DNA from: Oxytricha trifallax
Lineage: Eukaryota > Ciliophora > Spirotrichea > Sporadotrichida > Oxytrichidae
Length of the DNA stretch: 64,000 bases
Assembly (NCBI GenBank): GCA_000711775.1
Contig: ARYC01018604.1
Location: forward strand, 1 to 64,000
Reading direction: 5' to 3'
The notes below the pieces were generated by a model. That model was not told the origin of the DNA, did no database searches, and saw nothing but the letters and a program-made list of their open reading frames with translations. The translations under genes and the position numbers were made by a program. Every line of letters starts with the position of its first letter. Position 1 is the first letter of the stretch. Below are positions 43,349 to 58,346 of this stretch, piece by piece.

Positions 43349-45547
43349 ATGGAAGATCCACATTTATTACAAGATAGTATCATATAATAATAAACCCCTA
43401 TTCCCTCCTCTTAATTTGAACCAATAAAATAAAAAACTTAATCTTTGGATTTGGCTTATAAATTAACTTCCTATAATAATTCAATAGTCCCTAAAAGCAC
43501 AAATATTAAGAAATAACTCGCTTAAATTAAGTAAGAAATTAATAAGAAATAGCTAATCATAGAAGATCAAAAAATTTACAATAAAAATAATAACTAAGGA
43601 TAAAATCATAACTTAGGGAAAACTATACAGTCAAGGCCGATAGCTCCAAAATCCAAAAATATAAATTAAAATTAACTACAGCTCTCCCTTAGCACTAGTT
43701 AAGCTGATTAAAATGAGCTGAATAATTTCAATTTAAAAAACGAAAACTTGTATTCGTATCAAACAACTTCTAATTCTAGACTGATGTTAAATGTTGAACT
43801 AACAAAAAATTTACAGGCAAGGTAAGCTCGCACAGATAACTCAACTTTTTTCAATGAATAATCTGATTAAAATGTATTGCCTTTTGATGTTTACACTTAA
43901 ATAGTTCAATAAACTGAGCAGCTTATTCTAAATTAAGATTAAGGAGCTTTAGAGTGTGCTGCTGATCGCACTCCAAAATCAAGTTAAGTCAAAACACCGA
44001 TTAAAGTATAAACTCCAAAATATAGAGACTGTAATTTACAAACTAGTCATCAGGGAAGAATCAAGGATTCAAGGGAAATGAGAGAAACCTTTCATGATGA
44101 AGGTAATCAGATTTATTAAGAGTACTTGAAAAACTTAAATTCTGATCAACTATATGACAATAGAAACAGAAACCCAGCTTTACAGCCACATTTCAAAACG
44201 AAATCCTTTTCTAAGGACACTCATAGAGGGAGGAAATTTTCTTAAATTACTCATGATTTACAAAACTTGTCTCCAATTATAATACACCCCACACATAATA
44301 AATCTATATAAAGAACAGCCTCCCATCATAACATAAATTAAATTACTCTAAGTTTCCCTCATACCTCAGACTAAAACATATAAGATAAAAGAGTTGGATA
44401 GGCAAATCTTAATAATTATAGTAATACTAATAGTGTTTTAGGAAACACCTCAGTTTTATAAATTATAAAAGAGACTTAGAAAGGAAGCATTGGCAAGTTA
44501 AATTTAGGAATGAAAAAGAATTTGAAAATTGTTTAATAAGAGAAGGCTCGATAGAAGAATATGCTTAAAATTCAAAAGATTTATGAATAAATGAAAAGGA
44601 ATATTTCGAGTTTAGTAGAGGAAACGTAAAATGGTGATAATTAACTGCCAGAAAGCTTTTTGGCAAATAGTAAAAATAGTGATTATATTGAAATATAGAA
44701 TCAAGAATCAGTAAATTAAAGATAACCAGACGATAAAGAATTCCAAAATTAAAGAATAGCGAAGCATTTGAAGAGAAATTAGATAAATTAAAGATTCAAA
44801 TCTCACAACGATTCCAAATTAAAATAAGATCCTAGAGTATTTTTACCAGATATTAATTCAAAAACCGCAAGATTCAATGAAATTGAGACTTTAGAAACAG
44901 ATTAAATAGATTAAAATACCTCAGGCGACTAACTTGTTCAAAATAAGAGTTTCATTGTAAATGTTTAAAAGTAGGATGCTGAGCAGAAATTATTGAATCT
45001 CTTGCTTCATTCAAAAATTTCCCATTCTGTAGAGAGATAAAAAGCTTATAAATTTGTGAAGCCTATCGTCCTGCCCATAGATCCCAACGAAGACAGCTCT
45101 TATTATTCACAATTCTAGTATTCTTAAGTTTAATCTCCATATATACCAAATTCATTAAGTCCACTTAAAAGCCATTAGAAATTAACTCCTTTTAAAGGAT
45201 TCAGTATGCATTCCTCGAAAAAGTAGAAATCTCCAAAAAACTTTAGCAATAATATTTTTGAACAAGACTACTCAAACTTCCCAAATTTGAAGGAAAAGCT
45301 TTAAAATTAATAATTTCATAATTAAAAACATCACGGAAATTACTCTTTTAAGATGTAATAGAATAAACAATCGTCCCTTGTGGATATTGGGAGCTAACTT
45401 ATTTAGCCAAGTTATAAAGCTAACTTTACAATGAAAATTCCTTTGAAAAACTAACATATTCCAATTAGGAATAACAAACTTGTTAAATATCATAAATAAA
45501 TGTCACAAATGACAAATTATCAGACGAGTTTGTATGACTAAATATGA
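43349..45547 (+). CDS. Unrecognised Gln/Asn/Ser-rich protein, single exon, 732 aa
   Basis: From ATG 43349 (MEDPHLLQDSIIQQQTPIPS) the frame stays open for 732 codons under the TGA-only code, to TGA 45545-45547, with no intron and no IES. TAA and TAG are the main glutamine codons. The sequence is disordered-looking, with Pro-directed and basic patches (KTPIKVQTPKYRDC, KKNLKIVQQEKARQKNM, SPLKSHQKLTPFKGFS). SP/TP motifs suggest phosphorylation. No domain is recognised. It is the longest uninterrupted reading frame in the window. Confidence 0.8.
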
Positions 45548-46064
45548 TTTTCTTAATTTGCTTAAATAAATTTATAATAGTTGAGTTTGGATAAAATAAT
45601 AAATTTAATTCAATTTCTAATTTTTTTTACCTAAATACTAGCTTTAAAAATATAAAGAGTTGATATAAAAGGGAAGTTTAAGTATTAGAAATAATTGATT
45701 TATTTTGGTAATCTATACTCTCACCAAAATTTTAAATATAATTCTCTTTTAAACATTGAGAGAAAATTGTTTATCTTATTTTTATTCAATTAAGACAAGT
45801 TTGTTTTTATCTATCAAATATTTTATATAGATTTTGAAATAAACTATTGAAAAATTTCAATCAAACTTAATATATAATTGAATAGCTTGTTGATTATTTA
45901 ATGACATACATGATTAATATTCTATAAATTTACAAATTATAAAATAAATTTATTATTGATTTCGCAAAATTATATAAGTTAAATAATCTATTCTACATTA
46001 ATTTGATAATAATATTAGTCTATTATTAAGTGTAAGCTATTTAATTTATATTTATATTTTTAAA
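45548..46064. other. AT-rich intergenic region
   Basis: 517 bp between two plus-strand genes. No coding stretch or repeat was recognised. Confidence 0.55.
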
Positions 46065-47350
46065 ATGGATTATTAAAACAGATCTGTGCACCAATCAAAA
46101 TCCAATAACCACTATCGAAGTAGCTCATAAATCATCAATCCTGCATCATTAATCTTATCTCCAATTAATAAGTAGGCTAGCGTTTTCAAGCAAAATTTTG
46201 AATAGAATTAACAGATTTTTTCTCCAAAAATTTAAAGAATAAATAAGGATTTGGATAATTTTCATGGCAATCTACCAAAAATGAGTATCAGTAATAGATT
46301 ATAAGATGGAAATATATTCGGAAATAAAAATAAATAGTCTATAAATTTAACTTAAATTAACAAGGTAATAGTTAGCCTGATTCTAAATTATTATATTAGA
46401 ATTTAACATGATTTTATTGAAATTGATTTGAAAAAAAAGAATGATATAAAAGTTTTAAACCCTTTACAACGATAGGATTTATTTGTTAATATGCATGATG
46501 GATAAATAATTATATTAATGAGAATAAATCTAAAAAAGAACCGTATTTTAAGAACAATCTTCCCCATTTAATTAAAAAATGTAATTTCCATAAATTAGGG
46601 AGTAAAGAAGTAAAAAATCATTGAATAATTCTACATTAATGCAAAGTTAACCATTCCAACAACTAAAGCTACTAATAAAGCAGAAAAATTAATCTAAAAT
46701 AAAAAATTAACATGTAAAATTGCCACTTTTACTTAAAAACACATCAAAGCTCAGCGAGCAATATTAGACTAGTGGAATGCTAAATTAAAGTTGTATATAG
46801 TAAGATGACAAATATTTTTAAGAGTCAATCAAAAGCCCTTCAAAGCAATCAATCGGCAAAATTTAGCAAATTAGGGCTCAAGCAAGAAATATCAGGAGTT
46901 TTTATAGCAAATAAAACAGTCCAAATTAACACTAATAATCATTAGATTTAAAAATATATGATGAAGAATATTCTCCTGAATAAAGATATCAGGACTCATT
47001 TCACTATAAGAGCTCTAATTATTAATCTAGAAGTTTGTTAAAGAGCTACTCTAGAAGCAATAAATTTAGCAAGGTAAGTTGATCTTAAGATTAAGTCATT
47101 TAAAAAAACATATATTTTAAAGGGATTTTTCGGATAAATGTTCAAAGATGAAAGTCTAATGAGTGCCACAAGAAAAATTGAAGTACTTAAATAGATTCAA
47201 GAAAGAGAGCAATAGAAAAAAGACTTATATCAAAAGAAATATCTTTCCTATGAAAGAAAATAAGATTTGCTGATAAGTTACTCCTAAAATCATATTTGCA
47301 TTAGCTAAGAGTTACTTTGCAATTTTAATCATAAAATAAAATTCATTAAT

Positions 47351-47359
<9 letters not shown>
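46065..47359 (+). CDS. Unrecognised Gln/Ser/Lys-rich protein
   Basis: ATG 46065 opens MDYQNRSVHQSKSNNHYRSS. Coding islands include SPKIQRINKDLDNFHGNLPK, NNSTLMQSQPFQQLKLLI and a long stretch with SFHYKSSNYQSRSLLKSYSR. The final exon, after a ~50-nt GT-AG intron (about 47077-47130), reads FFGQMFKDESLMSATRKIEV and a Gln/Lys coiled coil. A gap at about 46360-46600 is an intron or IES not resolved. TGA is at 47357-47359, so its coding end overlaps that of the opposite-strand PTEN gene by 9 bp. No known domain. Confidence 0.6.
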
Positions 47360-48899
<1,540 letters not shown>

Positions 48900-50246
48900 T
48901 TTTGAGTTAGTAGTAGTGTTGCTTTAATAGTTATTGTTATAATTTGGGGTCTGATTCAGAGATGATCGGCTTCCATTTTTAATGGTAGTTTATTTAAATA
49001 AAGCTTATGGGCAATGTATTAATTCAACTTATATGAATTAAATTAAATAATTTAATTTGCTTTATTTATTTCATTACAATTCTCAATAAATTCACTTGTG
49101 TTATTTTCTTGATTAAAGTACTTCAAATTAATTTATGAATGCTTTTTATTTAATTAATTTTATTTTTGAAACGGTTTTTTATGTTTAAATTTTATGCATT
49201 TATTATAAAGAATTATGAATAAAAAATAAAATATTCCTCCAGAACTTATTATGCACCGACTTGTTTTTAATTTTATTCAATCCTCTAGCTCATTTTTATC
49301 TATTCTTTTGCCTCAGGTGAAATGAAAAATGTTTTTTATTAAGAAACCTTTGAATTATAAACTTAGCTTTTAGCTGGAGATTCTTAATCTTAATCGTATA
49401 GTTGCACTTTTCCCTTTTTATTATTCATTTTATTTATGATAATTATATGAAAATATTGATGCTATAAATCAGATATATTATTGCATGGTGAGTATAAAAG
49501 GAATTCAAATATTTTATGAATTGGAAAGAGTATTTTTATAGAATATATTGATAATAAATAAATATTTATTTGATATGGTAAGAATATAAATATAAACACT
49601 ACCTAAGTGGAGTTAATATATTATATATATATGATAAATTAAGCTTTATACCTACAAGTATAATTTTGTTTATCAATTTGAATTAATTTTCGCAATAAAA
49701 AAATTAATTTAATTATATTTTAATTAATTTGCTTATTTATAATTCTAAAGTTTATCTTAAATATGAAAATATTAACACCATTATATGATATAAAATTATA
49801 TATGACTTCAACTTTAAATAAAAATATGCTTGAAAAAGCTATTAATTTTGTAGGAAAATGTATACATTAAGAGCTGTTAAACATATAAACATGTTTTGTA
49901 ATTTTTCAATGTATATATAATATCAGAAATTAATGTAACTTGATATTATTCTTAAAACTTTAGGAATTGTATAAGATTTTAGCTAATTTAACTAGACTTA
50001 TTTAAGTATTATGAATGAAATTTTTTATGTTAAACTATTTTTAATATTCAAATTAAATATTACTTTTTTCAACTTTTTCCTCTTATATAAATAAAATGAT
50101 TGATTTGATTGAAAATTATTTGAATTATGAATTTTCTATAGAGAGTAGCTTTTTTACTCTCTATTTATATAAACGAGGTGTCTTGTGAAATAAAAATAAT
50201 TTAAATAGGTGAGAACTAGGATAATTGCTCATACCTCTAAAGATAA
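48900..50246. other. AT-rich stretch without recognisable gene
   Basis: 1.35 kb between the PTEN start and the channel gene end. Part near 48900-49000 stays open in the PTEN frame and may be its true 5' end; the rest has no coding character. Confidence 0.5.
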
Positions 50247-53200
50247 TCATTCTTCTTTCTCTTTCTTGACATGAGTAAGAATTTCGTCAAGTTTTGTATT
50301 GAATTTAGTTTCAAGAGATTCAATTCTTGAATTGACCAATGTCTTGATTGAGTCAAGACCACCCAAGAACTCGTCGTTTTGCTTGTCTTCGTTGAGTTAG
50401 ATTTCTCTGGCAACAAGCATATATAAGGAAATTAACAATATTAAATTAAAAATGTACTTAATAATACTTGTGTTTGTCTGAGAAGCCTTTTTGTCTGTTA
50501 TCTGGGATCAAATAGCAGTTCTCAGAAATGATTCTTGCTCTCTCTTGGTAAAATTAATTTAAAAATAATAACAACTTTAAATTTTTGATTGAAATTTAAC
50601 TAGCTTGCTCAGCAACGTCGTTGATTTTGGAGAAGGACTCTGAAATGATAGCAATCAAGAGGTTAAGCATAACAATCATAATTAAATAAATGAAAATTTG
50701 ATTAAAAATGTCTTAAAATCCTTTAGAATGAGAACAAGGATTGAAGCAAACAAGAACATGATCCAGGTGGTAAGACTTTAAGCGTTGTTATCATATTCAT
50801 CCAATTAGAAATCTCCTAGAGAAGTTCTGTAAGAGTAGAGGAGAGCTGTAAAGAAGTTACCTCCTGCAAATCTAGCACTTTCATCGGCAGATGAGTTTGA
50901 GAGACTCAAGAATGCATCACCAAATGCTGCCAATACAATGATTTTTTATCTATTAATATTTATGTATTAACGATTAAGACGACGAAGAAGACCTTCATGT
51001 CTTTAACGACTTCAACGATCATTCTAATCAAATAGCCAGTCTCCTTGAAAATTCTTAGGAAGTATAGGAACTTGAACCACATGAACAATGAGGCAACTGA
51101 GTGAAGAGAGTGTTGGAAGTCATACTTGATTCTCAGGAAGTCTTAGAGAACGATCAAGGGAATGATAATGGGTGGGATCAGATCGAAGTAATTCCAAATT
51201 GAGAATAAGTATTCAATACCTTAACTAAAGAGTTGCTTCACTTCAGTCACAAGGAAATAAGTTGAGACTAGGAGGATAAGTGGTCCAATGAGTAAAAATT
51301 GAATGAATTTCCAGAAATAAATTAATAATCAAGAATTTAAGCACGCTATTTTATTACTAATCATTTTTAAATATATTAAAATGGCACGTATCTCAAAATG
51401 GATAAAATTTCGAGATGCGTGCCAAATAAATCGAATTAATAAATTAAGTTTCTTATATCTAAGTTAAAATGAAATATAGTTTGTAGTAATTTAAAGTTCA
51501 TATTATAATTAAATTATAAAATATAAAATTACTAAAATATATAATTGATCACAACTAATAATTTCAAAATTTTAAAACTTAATTGGTAGTTTATTTATAA
51601 GAAATTAAATTTAAATAATAATTATAATATGAACTTTAAATTACTACAAACTATATTTCATTTTAACTTAGATATAAGAAACTTAATTTATTAATTCGAT
51701 TTATTTGGCACGCATCTCGAAATTTTATCCATTTTGAGATACGTGCCATTTTAATATATTTAAAAATGATTAGTAATAAAATAGCGTGCTTAAATTCTTG
51801 ATTATTAATTTATTTCTGGAAATTCATTCAATTTTTACTCAATAATTATTTGAAAACATTTGACTATAGAAAATAAAATTGATAAGTTTATTTTTATAAA
51901 ATCTTTTTATTTTGTTTAGTTAGATTTCTAAATCTTTTGTTTTAAATTTAATATTGCCTTTAAAATTAAAAATAATTGATTTTAAAATCATTAATGATTT
52001 AATAAATTTTTAAATTAAAAAATTCCCATTTCCAATTCAATGAAAATTTATAAAAATAATTGGGATGTCCCCTCCAAAACTGGAACTTTTTACGGAAATT
52101 TGAAAAAAATTTTGAACATTTAAAAAATAGCCGTGAAAAAAATATATACTGAATTAAATGGCCACTACCCCGTATAATTTGGCTATCTTAGTTAACAATA
52201 AAATAATTAAACTCCAAAAATAATTAAGGGTAAGTGAAGTTCTTTGTCTTTAAATATTACCAAAAATTAATTTTCTTGTCCATTTTTAAAGACAAAGAAC
52301 TTCACTTACCCTTAATTATTTTTGGAATTTAATTATTTTATTGTTAACTAAGATAGCCAAATTATACATGGCAGTGGTCATTAAATTCTGTAAATGTTTT
52401 TTCACGGCTATTTTTAAATGTTCAAAATTTATTCCAGATTTGCTAAAAAATTTTCAGTTTTGGAGGGGGTACCCAATAATTGTAACTTAACAATAATGAA
52501 GAAGGCATAATCATAACCCGTTCAAGGTAGCATAATCTTCCTCTGGTTCATGGAATCTTTCCACAAAAATGAAGTTTGAGTAGAACGAAGCTACATAAGC
52601 ATAAAGGCAATAAAGGGTACAAATAGTCTCTTGATTGTGTATTCCTTGGCAAGTTTCCACTTGTAATCAATGATAGTTTGAATACCTCTGTTGGCAAACA
52701 ATTGAATGTTATCAGTGTTGGCTAATGAATCAAAGAAGGAATCTGTAACTTTGTTGCCATAGCAATTCAGCTTAGGTAAATCTAAGAATTCAAGCTTGAT
52801 GTCTGCCTCCACTGGAGATTCTTTAAATAGTGTATGTTCAATTTCTTTGACATCCATCCAAATCTGAGATTATGTGCTTGCATAAGTTTGAGTTCCTTTT
52901 AAGTTTAAGCAGCCTCTTCTAATAGATTGAATTTGCTGAGTCTGCTTGAATCTCTTAGTAATATACCCATCGACATTTTCTAATCCTTGATCTATAGCAA
53001 TTGAAAGAGTATTTACGACGGCCCTGCTGTGATGATCTAATGGAGCATCTCCGAGCTTTTCGAAAAGTAAATCAGCAGTCTTGAATTCTTTATTGCTCAT
53101 ACAAAGATGCATGGGAGAGAAGTTATCTAAATTGTTTAAGAAAGGAATTTCAAAACCTTCATTTTCTCTTTCAGCATTTTCATAGAGTTGTTTCACAATA

Positions 53201-56200
53201 TCTTACTTAAGAGCAGCATAGTGAAGTGCTGTATTGCACCAAGGGAAAATATTATAGACTAACTACTCAATCTATGAGTTATCGATATCTTCCAATGAGA
53301 AGTCCTTGGTGTTTTTTATTTATTCTGCTAATCTCCAATGAAGGAAAGTGAAACTCAGATCTATGACGTATTTGTATTTGCATGTGTCAATATAAATGAT
53401 TTAGTCTATATTAAATTGTAATTTTAATCTTAGTGTAATCAATATCGAACATTTAATCATAAATCTACCAAGGTTACCTTTAGCCTTCGAGATAATAAGC
53501 GGCCTTGAACTTTTAGTATTTATTTTTTAGTCTGTCTAGTGTATCTCCAATTTCTAGGGAATCTCTCATGAAATAGAAGTGAGAGGAATTCTTAATTTCT
53601 TCAAACAATGGAACAGAGCTATATGCTATTTCATTGAAACCCTTTTCGATATCAATAATCTTCTCAATACCTTCTTTATTGACGAGTCTAATAGTCTTAG
53701 AGTCGATCCATTTGAATCTCTTGGCATATTCTTTCACATCTCCTTCAGCAGGATTCATGAGACCAGTTGGAATTCTTTACTTAACCTTTTATGTCAAGGT
53801 TTCCTTAATGACGAATTCATTTGATTTTCTATCGCAATCCAAATAGTACATTAAGTCTGGTGAGCATAAGTAATTAGCATAACACAATTCACTCATATCC
53901 ATGGGCCATTATGTCAATCTTCTTACCATTCTCCATTTAGCTCTTCCAAACATAGATTTCTCTCTTTTGTATAAGAAAATTCTTTAATTAACCAATCTTT
54001 CGAGCATATACTCCAAATCATCACTAAAGTAGATTCTCTGGTAGTTTCCTACACCATAGAAAGGATGAGTAAAAGTGAAATGTTCTTTTACTTCGTACTC
54101 ATTGATGATTTCGATCATCTTGAAATTATGGAACTTCTTTTGCATAATCTTAATGTATGGCTTATTGTTTTCTAATGAAGTTCTAAGTTGCTCTGGCTCG
54201 AAATATTAATCATCAGTCATGTTATCGATTGGATCTCTTTGCATTAAGAGAGCTCTTGGTTGATACCATTCAGTTCTCCATATTATATCATGAACTTCAT
54301 AACTGAAAATATCAAACTGAGATAGATCGATATCCTTGAGTTAATGTACTTGTTCCAATTTACCTGTAATTGAACTCCAGGTAGTGAGGATGTTTCTCTT
54401 ATCTAGTGCGATAAACTTATCCTTCATTTTCTTTGTTGCGATGTATTATGATCTATCTAACATTCCCATAAAGTTAATAACATTTCTATGGAGACTTGGG
54501 ACAATTTGGATTTGATCATAGTCTGACATAAAAGATAGTCTTTGATTGTCCACACTGAAATCAATTAGACCGTTGCAACCAACTGTTGCTTTATCAAGCA
54601 AGAAGTTGTTGTCTTTGTCTTGATCAAGGAGTTGTTAGATATCGTAGACATAGAAACCGTATTCAGATCTTTTTGATGAGCAGTTTGTCATTGTGTAACA
54701 ATAAGTGTTGTCGAGGAATTATAGTCCTTATACATTTTGATCTTCATAAACCTTAGTTTCACAAGTTACAGCGTCAATTTTATAGAAATTCTTTTCATCT
54801 ACAAAGAAAAGATACTTGTCTTTATCTGTTGTCATTGAAGCATGGACCTTCAAATAATTTAAAAATATGACTCTTTATTGAACAATTTTTAAAATGTTAA
54901 TTGCCAGTGATAACAGAGGGATTTTTTAAAGTATAATGCTTCTTAAGTGTAAAATAGAAAGTCAAAACACCTTCATCATTGTTTTCCCAATAATGAGTGT
55001 AGATTCTAATATCACCAGGCTCCTTGTTATAGAGGATGAACTCAGTTCTATCCTCTGGGGAGAAGAATGGAACAATTTAGGTATCTTCTCTAAGGTCCTC
55101 AACTAAAGTGTTGAAAATATAGAGGGTCTCTCTTGTGAAACCGTACAAGTTTAGAGTACCATTGTCGTTGGTAAGCATATAGATCATTCTATAATGCTCA
55201 ATATCATTTCCCATAGAGATTAAGGTACCAGCAGTACCATACTTGTTAAGCTTCATTTCCCAAAGTGCTGGTTCAGTAGTGTCTTCTGAATCGATAAGTT
55301 TGATTCTACCGTTGTCCAAATAAGCACCTAAGTTATATTCGTGATCAGCTTTCTCATTTCTGAAAACTTTCAATACTTTCTCTTCCACAAAGAAATGCTT
55401 AACCCATTCCTTCTTGATAATATCAAACAAAGAAATAATGTTGCCATGAGCTAAGAAGAATGAAGTATTGATAAGACAGAATAAATAAAACAAAGTCTTA
55501 CGTTTTTCAAAGTTATCTCATATTTTAATTTACATTTTGAATGATGGATAGAACTTAACCAAATTAGCAATAGATCTATAAAAGAGCTTATCCCAATCCT
55601 TCTTGGAAAGTTGAGTTTCCTCAGCAACTTCAAGACTGACTCTAGTATCCCAAGATGTCTTTACTTAAAGCTTTGTACCATCCTTTCTGATAAGATAGAT
55701 AGCCTCAAAATTGATTTCAATATCGCTGAAAGTTTCCTCGCTTGAGCTCACTCTGGTTGAGTTCCAGTAGAAGTCTACTTTACCTGAGTCTCTCAAGGAA
55801 ATACCGAATAAGAATTGAGTATCCTTAATGATTTGTTTGTACTTTACAATTGGGTCGAGTCTAACGTCTCTATGAACAACTTCAGTATACTGAATAAAAA
55901 GACAAATAATTTTAATTGTATTTGTATAAAGATTAGATTATAAATTTTTGAAGATAAAAAATAAATTTAACTTTTAATTGATTATGACAATTTTGTAAAT
56001 TTTAAATAACATTCATAAAAATAAAAAAAATACTATTTAATATATAATGAGAATCGCCTATTTTTATATTTATATCATTATATTGTATCTCGTCTATTAC
56101 AATTATAATAATTTAAATAAAATTTATTAATAAAAAAAGAATCGAGGTTATAAATGAAACTGAAGTCAGCAACCTTAACATCTCTACTCCAGAAGTACAT

Positions 56201-58200
56201 TCTTAATTAGAATACCATAGATTTATTTAATAATTTATAAACTTGCGTAGTCAATTTGGTTATCATCAGTTTCCATCAAGCAAATAATGTATTGTTGTTC
56301 CTTGGCAAACTTATTCTCATAAAACCCGTGTAGTTTGCACTAATCCCCGATCTAGTAAGTTGCAATTTCATCTTCACCTGGCTCGAGGTAGGTCTCCTTC
56401 CCGTCTTCCAAGATGAAGTTAATGTCAATGACCTTAACTGTGTTTGAGTTACCAATATAGAAGCAGCTGTTGCAGACACCCAAGTGCTTGACTAAAGATA
56501 AAAAATGGTTAATAAATTGACAGTTATAAAATCGACATTAAATTCTGGTCTGACTATTAAATTAATCGACTAGTTTATTATATAATAGATATGGCTCCCT
56601 TAATTAAATATAGGGGTATATCGTATTAGGGTCGTATCCCCATCTTGATAAAGATTGAGTAACTTTAATTAAAAATTATCTTGTAATTTGAAAATGTATT
56701 TCCTATAGACTACTCAAAGTAAATTTCATATTTATTATTTATGATTTATTAACTTATGGGATCTGAAACTTACAAGATGGGTCGTCTCTGACGAAGTCCT
56801 TGACTTTGAAGTAGGCAGCTTTTCTGTTCATATTGTAAATGAAAATGTATTCAGATCCAGCTTCATCAGGGTGAAGTCTGTATACAAAGTGTTCAGTGAA
56901 TATATTCCAGGAATAAAACCCACAAACCTTTGTTTAAATTAATTAATTAATGTCAAGAATAAGAAACAACTTTAACAAAATATTAAATGAGTTCTTATAC
57001 AATTTTTTATAAATAGAATAATAATTACTTATAGAAAACTCACAAACTAATATATTTTAAACCTTTCTTGGATTTATATTGTTATAATAAACTATAAATC
57101 TAAATACATCTATTAAGGAAAAAATAGATTGCCATCGAATTGATTTAAAATAAAATATTAATACTAAATAAGCTATTAATCTAGACATTAATTAATTAAT
57201 TTTGTATTTTAGAATGAATGTTGTCTATAGGCCATAGTCAATTAACAAAAAGAAAGATATTTACATTCAATAAAAAAACAATTTATCATAAAAATTGGAA
57301 ATATATTATTCTATTTATTGATTGTAAGACTTTTTCGAAGCACTTCTCACCTTGCTTGTTCCAGACCTACATTAAGAAATTGCCTCCGTATTGATCTTTC
57401 AGTCTTTTTATATATAAAAAGAAATCACTTATTTTTTATATTTAAAAAATAGACATAAAATACATTAAAAAACTAGAATAATGCTGATTTGAAACAGATT
57501 TTGCATGTATGAAAAAGATTCGATTGAAAGCTTTACAATTAATAATATTAACTTTTTGATAATACTTCAATATAAAATAAAATTTATCAATCATCAATCA
57601 CATATCCTATAAAGTTCTTAATTTAATATGGCCAAAATTTCACTATACCTTTTATTGCGATTAAATAATACAAATAATCAATTCGCTAAAATTAACTCTT
57701 CTAATTTATTCTAAAAATAAAATTTAAATTTCCTTAAATAATTATTTAATTTAATAACACTGTTATAATATTATTAAATATCTTTTCTTCCCTTCTTATT
57801 ATTATGTCAATTCCCGATATAATTTTATCAATAATTATTAATAAAGAAAATAGCTATTCAGTCTTTAATCTATGATTTCTATGATAACGGGACAGAATTC
57901 AAATGCTTCGTGATAGTAGCAGGTGTCCTTTATCTTGTACAGATCTGTGAAAATTAATGGTAAGAGGGTAATGTTAATGCTGAAAATTTTTTAAGGGAAA
58001 AGGATAACTTGCCTTCAAGCTTTATATTTTAAATAATTCATATTTTTAACATGGAATTAAAATAGTTTTATAAATTATGAATTGCAAGCTACACAGGATA
58101 AGAAATTTGCTTGAAAAATTAGTCTGAAGTTCCAGTGCTCTTGAGGAAGTCACTGTTATAAAATACGTTCTCAACAACTTGTTCTAAACACGAAGAAATT
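50247..58200 (-). CDS. Very large TRP-like cation channel with beta-propeller and ankyrin-like regions
   Basis: At least 20 exons or MDSs on the minus strand. The N-terminal two thirds (about 58190-53450) has WD/beta-propeller-like repeats (KVKDFVRDDPS, NTVKVIDINFILEDGKE, FLFGISLRDSGKVDFYWNST, KDKFIALDKRNILTTWSSIT). An ankyrin-like stretch follows (FLNNLDNFSPMHLCMSNKEF...ADLLFEKL). The channel part is TRP-like: VPFIAFMLM...YSNFIFVERF, FWKFIQFLLIGPLILLVSTY, IWNYFDLIPPIIIPLIVL and FKFLYFLRIFKETGYLI. The pore is ILAAFGDAFLSLS, S6 is MIVMLNLLIAIISESFSKIND, and a coiled-coil tail ends at TGA 50247. A one-base disruption near 52595 splits the first helix. A non-coding block (51330-52500) holds two palindromes. 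The start is unresolved; the most upstream coding island is VENVFYNSDFLKSTGTSD near 58150. Large numbers of cation channels are typical of ciliates, where they govern ciliary beating. Confidence 0.82.
50940..50971 (-). other. Tiny IES, 32 bp, pointer AATC
   Basis: Plus-strand GATT at 50940-50943 and 50972-50975. Removal joins FFVVLI to IVLAAFGDAFLSLS across the pore, in frame. It is too short and lacks GT-AG ends for an intron. Confidence 0.75.
51290..51840. repeat. 551-bp palindrome with 222-bp near-identical arms, including an inverted copy of coding sequence
   Basis: Arms 51290-51511 and 51619-51840 are essentially identical inverted copies around a 107-bp spacer. The outer ~25 bp of the left arm is exon sequence of the channel gene (reverse complement encodes KFIQFLL), and the right arm carries an inverted extra copy of it. 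Inside each arm is a small hairpin with GGCACG ends. It lies at the edge of the large non-coding block of the channel gene. Confidence 0.9.
51383..51423. repeat. 41-bp hairpin nested in the palindrome arm
   Basis: GGCACGTATCTC ... GAGATGCGTGCC, a short inverted repeat. An inverted duplicate lies at 51707-51747 in the other arm. Confidence 0.8.
52062..52474. mobile_element. 413-bp palindromic MITE-like element with 7-8 bp flanking repeat
   Basis: Imperfect arms of about 190 bp whose inner 110 bp are best conserved (for example TAAGGGTAAGTGAAGTTCTT and its inverse). The tips are GGG...CCCCTCCAAAACTG. It is flanked by AATAATT(G) at 52055-52061 and 52475-52481. No coding capacity. It lies in the same non-coding block as the 551-bp palindrome. 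The flanking repeat could be a target duplication or an IES pointer. Confidence 0.8.
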
Positions 58201-58346
58201 AATGCGAAAAAGTATAGGTTACGTTTGATCTTTTGAAACAGATTTCATGAAAATTAATTTCAATTAAATTTATCTGAATCTTCAACAATATTGTTTACAA
58301 GTGAACCAATTTAAATTTAAATTATCTTTAACAAATTTGAACAGCA

